Of a stretch of 64,000 nt of DNA, positions 12,886 through 23,258 are shown piece after piece (the first letter of the stretch is position 1; every line of letters starts with the position of its first letter). Made by a program: the position numbers and the translations under genes. Under the pieces are notes generated by a model, which saw only the letters and a list, made by a program, of their open reading frames with translations, ran no database searches and had not been told where the DNA came from. Origin of the DNA: Trileptium ribeirensis (Eukaryota > Nematoda > Enoplea > Enoplida > Thoracostomopsidae); contig JASANE010018314.1 of the NCBI GenBank assembly GCA_030248225.1, positions 1 through 64,000 of the forward strand, read 5' to 3'.

Positions 12886-13612
12886 TATAGCCGTGAGAAC
12901 TAAAATTTCACTGCAACGCCAGAGTCACTCTAGACAGCTCTTACTCGGGTGGGATCAGCGCCCAGATTGGAATGTTATTACCGTGAGAACTAAAATTTCA
13001 TTGCAACGCCAGAGTCACTCTAGACAGCTCTTGCTCGGGTGGGGTCAGCGCCCAGATTGGAATGTTATTACCGTGAGAACTAAAATTTCATTGGAACGCC
13101 AGAGTCACTCTAGACAGCTCTTGCTCGGGTGGGGTCAGCGCCCAGATTGGAATGTTATTACCGTGAGAACTAAAATTTCATTGCAACGCCAGAGTCACTC
13201 TAGACAGCTCTTGCTCGGGTGAGATCAGCGCCCAGATTGGAATGTTATTACCGTGAGAACTAAAATTTCATTGCTACGCCAGAGTCACTCTAGACAGCTG
13301 TTGCTCGGGTGGGGTCAGCGCCCAGATTGGAATGTTATTATTGTCTGAACTAAAGTTTCATTGCAACGCCAGAGCCACTCTGGACAGCTCTTGCTCGAGT
13401 GCGATCAGCGCCCAGATTGGAATGTTATTACCGTGAGAACTAAAATTTCATTGCAACGCCAGAGTCACTCTAGACAGCTTTTACTCGGGTGGGGTCAGCG
13501 CCCAGATTGGAATGTTATTACCGTGAGAACTAAAATTTCATTGCAACTCCAGTGTCACTGTAGACAGCTCTTGCTCGGGTGGGATCAGCGCCCAGATTGG
13601 AATGTTATTGCT
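12886..13612 (+). repeat. 90-bp tandem repeat, 8 copies, largely open
   Basis: Eight copies of a 90-base unit (starts near 12890, 12980, 13070 and so on to 13520), each beginning near GTGAGAACTAAAATTTCA. Ninety bases is 30 codons, so one plus-strand frame repeats a 30-residue peptide (motif VRTKISLQRQSHSRQLLLGW). The frame is open from 12848 to 13222, has a stop in the fourth unit, and reopens from 13361 to 13699. No domain is recognised. Either a periodic satellite or the remains of a repeat-protein exon. Confidence 0.85.
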
Positions 13613-15171
13613 AAACTAGAACCCGGTGGCGACAAACTTAGCGACAACAACGCCAGTGATCCTCGAGTTGTTGGCGATCAGACACCCATTTTACACTAGA
13701 TAGCTCGCCGTTCCTCAATTGCTTTCAACATTACACCAAGGGTGCCATGGTTCCTAAAACAAAAAGCTGTGAATCGTAACCCAGCAGATGTCCACTCAGC
13801 CCAATGCGGTTATCATCAGGCATAAACCGATTTTGGCACAAACTGTAACGATGATATGAAAATGAACATACGGGTACAAATTAAAACAGAAATAGATTAA
13901 TAAATTCAGCAGATAAGGAGATTAATATTTTATTTAAATTTCGAGAAAGTTAAACCACAAAGTGATTAATGTTAGGATCTAAGGCAGTAAATAACACTAG
14001 GGGGCTAAAATGTTTCTAATGCGCTGCAAAAAGACTACATATCAATATGGTTTATAAGTGCATTGAATTTTCTAGAGTCAGACAATCTTTCAAAAGCCGT
14101 AATTTATTTTATAACTCTCAATGCAACAATCTTATGATTGCAGCAGTTAGAACGAAAATTTAGTTTTTGACTATCTTCGTTTTCAAACGTATTTTGGACT
14201 GCTAGAAATAGCTGTTTGTTTATTAAGACAGTTATCAGAATATATCATTTTGTAGATAACGCAGCTAATTCCAAGTACTAGCAAGTTCCGTTGCTTTTAG
14301 GATGGGTAGACGGTTTCGTCTCTGGGTTCAGGTGGGTAAATATGGCTTAACGGGGATGCGATCAGTAGAAGTTATTGCAACCCTAGGAATATCTAACTAT
14401 AGGGACTTTGATTGCAGTGCTTGTACGTGGTAGTGCTTGCAGTAGCAGCTGCTCTTCCGGTGAAATGCAGTTGCATCTTTTCCACCATATTTCTGGGAAA
14501 TACCACCATGACAAGGAAGGTTAGCTATAATATTAGGCTAGCATACTTTACATTCTTAGAGGATGGGGGCACCGTATGGAACAATGAAACAACATACAAG
14601 AGTGCATTAGGGAAGAGTGTTACACTTCCCTGCAGTCACACGCTAGCTCGTGTTTGATGATACGAGCGTTCCGGCCTGACCCCCAATTTCTGGGGGGGGG
14701 TCGGTTGAAGCAGCAGCTGCTTATAATGCCGTCGGCTGACAGTGACAACTTCCCGGTGTTAGTCGCCGCGGAAGCCGAATTCGGACATGTAATTGCCAGT
14801 AATCGACATGCAAGAATTTTGTACCGTCTAGTACCATTTAGTCATATTTAAGTATATAATATGTTTATTATTAAACTGATGTGCGTCAATGCCTCAAACT
14901 CGGCTTTCGCCGAAGACTACATATACAAAGAATAGTGTAGATATCAAAGATACCAGTATCCTAAAATTTACGTACCTAGTATAGTGTAGTGTACACACGA
15001 TATACATACTAAAGTGTAAAGATGCAGTCGGGTCGCGTAAAAGACTCAAGATATTCCACGTTTGCAAAGGATTATTATAAAAGGATATTTTAGATTTGGA
15101 TCACGTTCCCTAAAATGGGCTGAATAAAAGCATCATGACAGTTGTATTGGTAGTTTCAGCTTCTTGTATTA
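13613..15171. other. Mostly no gene; one possible exon inside
   Basis: Short frames only, apart from the frame at 14412-14657 listed separately and a 65-codon frame after it (14654-14851) with no recognisable content. Confidence 0.4.
14412..14657 (+). CDS. Possible exon with hydrophobic leader (low support)
   Basis: An 81-codon open frame beginning at TTG, directly at a TTGATTGCAG|T acceptor-like site. It starts with a hydrophobic, signal-like stretch (CLYVVVLAVAAALPVKC) and later contains NETTYKSALGKSVTLPCSH, which loosely recalls the B-strand of an immunoglobulin V domain. There is no ATG near the front and no matching neighbouring exon was found, so this may be a chance frame. Confidence 0.2.
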   Translation: MQCLYVVVLAVAAALPVKCSCIFSTIFLGNTTMTRKVSYNIRLAYFTFLEDGGTVWNNETTYKSALGKSVTLPCSHTLARV

Positions 15172-15681
15172 TGCGGCGTTCACGTTATAATGTCCCCGCT
15201 GTTTGGAACTTTTGACCCCCTGTAGTCGCGACCCTACCGTATAGACAGTCAGGGTGACACCCATATTGTAAATCAAATGCCGAGGGTGTACGACACACCC
15301 TTAGCTACTAAATTTTTTCTAGACAGTGTCGTACACACCCTTAGCTACCAATTTGGCGCGAATTAACTATAACGGACACTGTCTGTAGCGAATGCGGTTT
15401 ATTAGTCAACTGTCCTGTGGAGTTTTTCCTAAATTCTCGATATTTGTATCTAGCCCATATGAACATTGCTCAGATAATTCCGAACAGTGTCAATAAAACT
15501 GCCAGAAGACACGGTGTGCCTGACACTGTCGGCAAGTGGTAATACGCGTAACTAGCTACCGTTGAAAAAATTTATTAAAAACATGGGGGTGTCTAAGACA
15601 CCCTGTTGTCAACAGTGTGTCTGACACTGCGTGGGGTACATAGGTTCCAAACGTTGGGGACATTGTAACGTGAACGCCGCA
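15172..15681. mobile_element. 510-bp MITE, copy 1 (TNA target duplication)
   Basis: Terminal inverted repeats TGCGGCGTTCACGTTATAAT...GTGAACGCCGCA, flanked by TTA on both sides. The interior carries several GACAGTGTC-type palindromic words. Two further copies of exactly 510 bp lie at 20773-21282 (inverted) and 61011-61520 (same orientation). Three-base T-N-A duplications and short GC-rich termini suit the PIF/Harbinger superfamily. No coding capacity. Confidence 0.88.
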
Positions 15682-17290
15682 TTAAATGGGAGTGACGCGT
15701 TGGTATTCCGAGAATATTAAATTCTTGGATTTCAGATAGGCGTGGATAATTCTAGGAGAATTAATTATGCTCATAAACCATAGATAATGTAAAATAATGA
15801 AAAGTATGCCTGGATATATCTAAGTTTGCGGACCCATCACTCGAACTGAGCCGAGTTTCTAGACTTCAAGTTTGGTAGGTTACTGGAATGCTTGTGCCGA
15901 AGCAAATCCTATTTGACGTTACATGTTGATAGATTTAGGTCGAAATTTTGCGTTCAGCCCAAATGTATTTGAATCGACTGTTCCACGTTGTTGCCATGAA
16001 AACAAAGAGGAAAGCTCAAGCTTACTAAAAACCTGACTGCCACAAAGTCGTATGAGAGCTGAGTTTGCTACTTAGAGTGTTCTCGGTTTTGCTAAACTAG
16101 AGCATTAGTTAACGGTCGACATTGGTTTTTTTCAAATAAAGGCGTTTTAAAACATTCACCCGGTGAATTCTTACCAAAAACCTACATTCTATCACGTACC
16201 GGGACATATATAGTTTGCGATCGAATGGTGTTGAGGTACTGCTATTAGGTTTAGGATATAATCTTGAAAATACGAAATTGCCTTGTCTTAAAACTTCACT
16301 GCCGACTGGAGTAACCTGACACGATTTGCACAATTGGTTACTACAATGCCGCGCTCCTAACCAGATTTTCCAACTGGTCAACCCGTATACGTGGACGTTG
16401 GACGCATTACTTGCTCGAGCCGTTATTATCGTGTGTATGTAGTAAATAAAGAAACCTGATGTAAACAAAATGTGTGTTAACAACCTTGAAAAGCAAACAT
16501 AAAGTAACTGATTGCCGTTGTACAGTAAAACAGCGATAAGATTTTTGACAATCATATTTTTTATCTAGCTATGCGTGTTTTCACAGAGCCAAAACATGAT
16601 TTTATGAATGGTCCGTGTATTACGCATGGCTGGCTCTTGTGGCGGCGAAATATAAAAAGATCTTATAGGTTACCGTAGATAAAACTATATAACTACTATT
16701 AGACCGTAAAAATCAGCGTAAAAACAAGTATAATATTATGGGGAACAGAACAGCAAACCCATGGAACTTTGAGAACACCATTTTGAGCGATAAGCCGTCG
16801 CAAAATTCGGAAACTATTAGAGCTCCTCCTCTTATGAAAGTGAATTTTTAGAACAATGTAAATATTTTAAAATTTTCCAACGATCGCAATTACCCTTCTC
16901 TCACCACTACTGTCATTCCTAGTTATGTATCTTTTTGTAGCCACTTTAATTCCGGTATAGACTTCCAGTTGAAATTGCTGGTGGATATAAATGAATTTGT
17001 GCGCACCAAGATATGTGCAGGTTATGCCGGCTTCGATATACTAAGCCGAGGCCTGAACCTTAGTCTAAGCTAAAGTCTTTATATTACCTGTGTACTAAGC
17101 CGGAGACGACCAAGTCAAACGCTGCGGCACCGGAGATGCCGCAATAAGCTGATATTTTTAAGGATATAACGCTACACCCCTCTTCTTGTCTTGAGCCAGC
17201 ATCGTTATAGGTAAAGAAAAATTTAGGTCGGCTCGAATAAGCGACTTATTTATCGACGGTTATGTTTAATGGATCCAAGGTGTAAAAACA
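15682..17290. other. No recognised gene; one unassigned minus-strand frame
   Basis: The only long frame is 16109-16555, listed separately. Nothing else was recognised. Confidence 0.4.
16109..16555 (-). CDS. Unassigned 148-codon open frame
   Basis: ATG-started minus-strand frame of 148 codons, long for AT-rich sequence. It begins with a hydrophobic region (two possible membrane stretches in residues 1-45), then a Cys-containing middle (GARHCSNQLCKSCQ) and a basic C-terminus. No family is recognised and no promoter or partner exon was identified. Could be chance. Confidence 0.18.
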   Translation of the reverse strand: MIVKNLIAVLLYNGNQLLYVCFSRLLTHILFTSGFFIYYIHTIITARASNASNVHVYGLTSWKIWLGARHCSNQLCKSCQVTPVGSEVLRQGNFVFSRLYPKPNSSTSTPFDRKLYMSRYVIECRFLVRIHRVNVLKRLYLKKTNVDR

Positions 17291-17324
17291 TTCTAACCTA
17301 GGTTTACATCATGTTATTTTAAAA

Positions 17325-17580
17325 GCGAACATGCATTTCAGTAAAATTAACAGTAGTGAAAAAATGGGGCTTTGGGAACACCCACACACAAGGTGGGTGC
17401 GGGTGTTACTGTACATTGGGTGGATGTTACTGTACAGTAGGTGTTACCGTACAGTGGGTGTTACTGTACTGTATATGTTACTGTACATTGTACTAATGTC
17501 TTCGAAACGTATTTTGACAAAAATTACTGTATTAAAATTACATTTTCATGAGCATGAGTCTTGTACATTAAATACTACAA
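17325..17580 (+). repeat. Dispersed repeat R1, copy 1 (TACTGTAC-rich)
   Basis: Shares about 250 bp with the reverse complement of 39175-39400: AGTAGTGAAAAAATGGGGCT, then a run of GTTACTGTACAGT words, then CTTCGAAACGTATTTT and ATTAAAATTACATTTTCATG. Orientation is opposite to copy 2. Type unknown, non-coding. Confidence 0.8.
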
Positions 17581-20500
17581 GGACACATATCTCATAAGTA
17601 AAAGTCACTATAAGTTTGCGTAAAATTTCAACAAAAGATTACTTTCCGACAGCTAACCGTGTTTACACTATATTCGTTCTCATTTGCTATTACCCTGGTT
17701 GTTCCTGTGATTTTGCTTATATGATCAATTGCTACTACGTATGTATGGTTTGTTAGTTGTAAGCCATGTGATGGTCAAGGTGTGTGCTATCATGACATTT
17801 ACAGATACATTAGACATACGATTGATGATGTGTATATTCAATACATACATCAAATGGCAAAGCTTACTGAAATATAGCAAATAGGAAAAGCAAATACAAA
17901 TAGCTCTTACTGGCACAGTTTTGTGTTAACATATGCATATATACTATTGTCTAACAGGATTTTAGAATTGTGTTTTTCCTTGCGTAAAAGCAGGAATCTG
18001 TTCGAAAAACCAACGATTAAAGCTGAACGATTTTATCATTACACTCTTTTATCAAGTCGCAAAATAATATAGACGGATTGGGAGAACAATTAATTTTGTG
18101 CTGTATTGATAAAGTGTAATAAAGCTAAAGCTGACAAATGATGGTGGTCGAGATAAATATCTGAGAAAGATGAAGAATCAGTGCTGAATCTTAATTTCGA
18201 ATCATCTCCAATTTCACACAATTCAGGGCGAACCTGTACAGTCTAATATTTTGCTTGTTTTTAAGCTAAAATCAAATTTGTAGGTTACCGAAAATATCGC
18301 TAAACTAATGATGATTACGTTGTTGCTTTGCTTGATATATTTGAGAAAAGCACCATTGTTGGTATCATATTTAACGGAGTTTGCCGGCTCGAGTTTCAGT
18401 TTTGTAATAAAAACAATATGCTTACTAATGGGAATTTTATTTTCCCACGTTGTATTCTGAGACAGCAGATTTGCAGACTCAGCAATTAGGGCTACACAGC
18501 GGTTGTAATTACGTTAAGTTAACCAAACGTGCCGCAAAATCGACTACATATGTATATAGTGGAGAAGAAGCCATTATTTAGGGTATCTACCTACCGTGTA
18601 GTAAATTCAAAAAACTGTCGTAAACTGTAAGTGATATTAGATTAAGTGATTACCGAAATATGATCCCAGTTTCTTGTCGCAATGGTGATATATTTACCAT
18701 ACCACAATATAATGTATATATGCTAGAGAGACTTAAAGAGAGCTCTTAAAATGGCATTTAGAATTTATTGCCACGTATAGTTGTTGCTTAGCATATAGGG
18801 CACAATGTCTGCGTGCTTGGCAAAGGTTTTGTTCCGAGTTAGAGACTCGCGTCACTTATGTATAGTATGGTCAAGATATTTTGAAAATTTATAATGAGAC
18901 TGATATGGTAACCAAATCTAATAATAGCAAATTGGCGAAATAATAAGCTTTCAATGTGAGATGAATAATGAGGGTTTTAGGATAAATGCTTGTGCTGCCG
19001 CATCATCAAAGTTGCTTTAAGCAATATTAATTAATGACGTTTTTATGCTAAGGCGTAACCAGTTGCACAATGAGCCTACGACGTCCACTGAGGTGATCGA
19101 GACTTGCGTTATTACGGAATTCAACAAAATTCTCAACAGGTGCGGTTACCATGTTTAAAAATTCGAGCTCCTGTAATAATATATTATCTCAAGTACAACG
19201 TTTTTTAGTTTGACGTGCCAGCCAGTTCGTTGGTGTCATTTTGTCGATAGATATGTGTCCTGAGCATTTCTTCTGTAATGAGTACAATAATATGTATATA
19301 TTACCACGGAATCCTAAAAAATTATTTCTTCTCCAACTTGACAATAAAATTTGCATACATGTATTGGCTTACCAGCGTACCTCTAAATATTTAGAGGTAT
19401 TCCCAGCCTTGCCAGGAACGGCGGTTTACACACAAGTAGGGGGTCACCTAACGGCCTCTTAAAGGGTGAGGGAGGGACACCAAACTGGATTTTACCCACA
19501 TGTATGTCGCCCTTGAGAGGGCGTCTGGAAGAAATTTCCATTGAAAGTTATTCCCCAGAGTGTCAAGCGTTTTTGCGTGGTATGGAGCACTCAACACCTC
19601 ACGTTGCCAAGTCTCCATACAGCGGACCCGTCAAAACACAAACTCTCCGAGGATAACTTTCACTGGAGGCTAGTGTTAAGGCTTACTGCTGCACTTCTTC
19701 GGAACACCTGCATGTCAAACGGCCGCCCACCACGCAATGGGTATACTCTTGTCGGTCTGTTGTCCAACTCAGGTTTAAACTTTAAATTTTTGTTTGAAAG
19801 TTGCTGCTTTAATTTAAAGGCCTTACTAGGCGGTAGTTTTGAAGGACTTGAGGGATGGACAAACTGACGTGGAGGTAGAACCGGGCCTTTTGATTTAGAG
19901 GGATGAAGAACTGGAGGAGCCAGCTTAGTTTTTGGGGCTGATGAAAACAAAGGGGGCTTTTACAAAATTGGGTGTACATCTATGCAAGCTTTTTGCATTA
20001 CTTGCATAGAGTAACCTTTTTGCTTAGCAGCGCTAAGTTTGCGTGAAATGTTGGTAAATGTTTTGGAAACGTGATTTGAGATTTATTTCTATACCCTTAT
20101 AGTACCGTAATCTCTTAACAGATTTGATTTTATTTCGCTGTAATTTTAATTCGTATCTCCACCTTCTTTAATATCTGTTGTTTCCCAATCAAAATATTAC
20201 TCAATTATTTACGTTACCCCAATTTCAATTATATCTCCACCCATTTTTATGTGCGTTGTTTTCCCAAACGCATCCAATTATAAACTCATCTTCATCTTAC
20301 AAAATTAAGTTTTTCACCAATCAAGATGATCATCTGTTGACAACAGCTCTATATAAACTGGCAGCACAGCTGAAAATTCACCATTTTAGTCAAAACATAT
20401 TCAGATTTTCGACTCTATAATGACAGTCTCCTTTTCCAAACACTTTGTGCAAACCCATACTAGTCCCAATACACCCCTAGGACGAAGCTGGTTTTACCCG

Positions 20501-20772
20501 GGCTGAGAGGAACATATAGAAACCGCATTTAAACATAGATATGAATTTAATTCACGGTTTTATAAAATTTATTACTATGAATTCAAGCACAGTGTTCGTA
20601 TCCGGGGTACTGACGGTCGACCGGGCAAAATTGTGGGCGTCGTCGCAGATGGTACCTATGTTGTTACAGCTATCATTTGAAACACATGGAAAGAAGTTTG
20701 TTGGCGACAAATGAAATACACCTATTATTAACTTACTCCCTTCTATGTAGTGTGATGGATGTGATAACATAA
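17581..20772. other. No recognised gene
   Basis: Long AT-rich stretch with short frames only. 19440-19960 is more GC-rich. A minus-strand frame there (19660-19950) is Pro/Ser/Lys-rich (PPVLHPSKSKGPVLPP) with no start context or domain. A TATATAAA box at about 20351 is followed by TTAGTC some 35 bases later, which could be an isolated promoter; no gene follows it. Confidence 0.4.
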
Positions 20773-21282
20773 TGCGGCGTTCACGTTATAATGTCCCCAA
20801 CGTTTGGAACCTATGTACCCCACACAGTGTCAGACACACTGTTGACAACAGGGTGTCTTAGACACCCCCATGTTTTTAATAAATTTTTTCAACGGTAGCT
20901 AATTACACGTATTACCGCTTACCGACAGTGTCAGGCACACCGTGTCTTCTGGCAGTTTTATTGACAGTGTTCGGAATTATTTGAGCAATGTTCATATGGG
21001 CTAGATACAAATATGGAGAATTTAGGAAGAACTCCACAGGACAGTTGACTAATAAAGCGCATTAGCTACAGACGGTGTCCGTTATAGTTAATTCGCGCCA
21101 AATCGGTAGCTAAGGGTGTGTACGACACTGTCTAGAAAAAATGTAGTAGCTAAGGGTGTGTCGTACACCCTCGGCATTTGATATACAGTATGGGTGTCAC
21201 CCTGACTGTCTATACGGTAGGGTCGCGACTACAGGGGGTCAAAAGTTCCAAACAGCGGGGACATTATAACGTGAACGCCGCA
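20773..21282. mobile_element. 510-bp MITE, copy 2 (inverted)
   Basis: Same family as 15172-15681 but in the opposite orientation, flanked by TAA on both sides. Termini TGCGGCGTTCACGTTATAAT and GTGAACGCCGCA are intact. Exactly 510 bp. Confidence 0.88.
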
Positions 21283-21770
21283 TAAGACCTAGTATCACAA
21301 CCACCCTCTCAATGGCACGTACTGTAAATAAAACACAGTAAACATTAAAGCATAAGACACAGGTAGGTGAGAGGCATATGGAGATGTCAGCATACTACAA
21401 CAACACTTTCGCAAGGTAAAAAAATTTTGATGCTTTGTCCTGGCCACTCTGCTTTTCATACAGGTGTATATGAAAGTTCACAGCTGATACATACCGTGCG
21501 CAGGCGTTATTGTGCAGCATTAATTACAGTAGTGAATTTACATGTTGACAAGCAAAGTTAAGGGCTTCAGCACGTAGTGTTTGGGGTTCACTATTTAATA
21601 CGTCCCCCAGCTTATGCACATAAAAATTCGGTTCCTGGTTATGTCTATGTAAATGTTAAGGGCTTCAGTTCCTAAATTCTTGGCATTCACCACCTAGTAG
21701 GTTGATCTGGTTGACGAATCGTTATTATTTTGAGAAATATATGTGTGTATGGTGCATTATTTAGCAAGTT
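21283..21770. other. No recognised gene
   Basis: Short frames only. Contains TTAAGGGCTTCAG twice (near 21559 and 21657). The left end of Polinton element B is probably here or in the next repeat block, but no terminal inverted repeat was identified. Confidence 0.35.
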
Positions 21771-22135
21771 GTGTGACAATAGTGGTAGTACAACGATTGT
21801 TTAGCGAAGGTATCGTAAGCAGCAGAAAAGGTGTTGGTCCTGCAAGTAGTATAACTTTTATTGTCCATAATTACTAAAGTTTTGGTTCATTAAGTAGTAG
21901 AGAAATGTGACAGTTCCACAACTTAGTATTATAACTGTGGTGGTTTTTGAACAAGTACAAAAAGTGGAGGTACTACAACATAGTAGTACAACAGTAGTGT
22001 TGTTTTAAGTAGTAGAAAAAAGTGTTGGTTCTACAAGTAGCATAAAAATGGAAATACTGGGCCAAAGTTTTTTAAAATTCAGTGGTTCTGGAAGTAGTAG
22101 AAAATGTAGGGGTTCTGGGAAGTAATAGAAATATA
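21771..22135. repeat. Degenerate AAGTAGTAG/GGTTCT repeat at the left side of element B
   Basis: Loose repeats of AAGTAGTAGAAAA, TGTTGGTTCTACAAGTAG and TTCTGGAAGTAGTAG, roughly 60 bp apart. It sits just beyond the leftmost viral gene, comparable in position to the 39-bp repeat beside element A, and may be subterminal repeats of element B. Confidence 0.5.
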
Positions 22136-22266
22136 TTTATATTGCATGCCCTCATCATTTTTATCCGCACTTGGGACCGGCTATACTACCGAACCGAAAA
22201 AAGTAGCAGATGTGGGTTACATGCATTACTTTTATTGTGCCAACACTATTTTTTGCACCAAATATT

Positions 22267-22571
22267 CTATCGACGGTGGTGTGTGTTGAACGATATTATA
22301 CTAAAAAAGCAATATTTACACTTGACAATATTATACAATTCTTCACACAACGCCACCACATCAACTCTGCTAAATTTCTTGTTACTGTCACTCAAGCATC
22401 CACCAAATGACATGTGCCGCCGTTGGCTTGGGTGCTTATAAAAGCAATCAAGGCACTGAGGTCGGTATTTGCATCGTAACACTTCAAAAACGAAATCCGT
22501 GTGCCTGTCGTCCACAGCTGGTTTTGTTTCTTCTTCCATAACTTTAAAAATTCCTTTTCATCCAACTCCAT
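22267..22571 (-). pseudogene. Element B: small divergent gene, Cys-containing, unknown function
   Basis: ATG at 22571 on the minus strand, about 85 bases after a TATA/TCAGTTTG promoter of the element B type, begins MELDEKEFLKLWKKK. The first frame runs to 22392. An overlapping frame that continues to 22267 carries a Cys/His-bearing stretch (RCKYRPQCLDCFYKHPSQRR), so the gene is probably frameshifted near 22510. No family is recognised. It is the only element B gene on the minus strand, and the shared promoter shows it is part of the element. It could be an early or regulatory gene; that is inference. Confidence 0.5.
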
Positions 22572-22654
22572 CAATCTTTCGTTTAAGCATATGTTGTTCC
22601 CATTTTAACGAGCATATAAATTAGGGCACCAAACGGTATCGTTACAAAATCAAA

Positions 22655-22690
22655 CTGAATTGAATTTCTGCAAATTCACGGCCTTTTATA
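22655..22690 (-). promoter_or_regulatory. Element B promoter 1 (divergent gene)
   Basis: On the minus strand TATAAAAG starts at 22690 and the initiator TCAGTTTG has its A at 22656, a spacing of 34 bases. The initiator context CAATTCAGTTTGATTTT is shared with the two other element B promoters. Confidence 0.75.
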
Positions 22691-23147
22691 CTTTTGGACA
22701 ATGAGATCTTAACATAATACATACATTACAAATTACAAATAATAAACATTTGAAGAGCAGAAAACCGACCTCACTCCATAGCGGAAACGCAAGACTGAAC
22801 TGGTGAAACAAAATTACGAAAATTCTGACTGGATGTGTATATGTGTATATTTATGTGTTTTACATGTACTATTAACTTGTGTATCTTTATGTGTTTTGCC
22901 TTTATGTGTCTTACCAATCACAAAGATAAAATTTTATTAGTAAGCCCATGTATTAACATAGTAATTGCATAGAAAACTGCAAATGATTTTTCAACAACTG
23001 GTTTGCATAAGGAACTAACTTTACCAACCAGTGCTAGGTTTTGCAAAAACTCATTAATCAATGTCATTTTCGTGGAAAATTAACCAATAAACGTTGAATA
23101 CGTGATTTTGAATTAGCCAATAAGCGAAGACTATTCGGCAGAAAAAG
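22691..23147. other. Divergent intergenic control region of element B
   Basis: Non-coding spacer between two outward-facing promoters. It has a TGTGTATATGTG/TTTATGTGTTTT low-complexity run at 22830-22910 and three CCAAT boxes (near 22914, 23083 and 23116) upstream of the polymerase promoter. Confidence 0.55.
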
Positions 23148-23190
23148 TATAAATACCGGCAGATTTCCTTAAAAGCAATTCAGTTTGATT
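23148..23190 (+). promoter_or_regulatory. Element B promoter 2 (DNA polymerase)
   Basis: TATAAATA begins at 23148 and TCAGTTTG has its A at 23182, a spacing of 34 bases. Context AAAAAGTATAAATA...GCAATTCAGTTTGATTTT. The polymerase ATG follows at 23259. Confidence 0.8.
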
Positions 23191-23258
23191 TTATGTTGAC
23201 AGAAACTGGTTAAGTTTTACGCTCCGAAGTTATTTATTTTATTAATTAATTTAACAAC

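Noticed and set aside
6796..13612. CRISPR-like array
   Set aside because: Units are contiguous tandem repeats without unique spacers, and the genome is eukaryotic.
21771..22135. Terminal inverted repeat of element B
   Set aside because: No reverse-complement match to the right flank (38.9-39.2 kb) could be found by eye, so element ends were left open.
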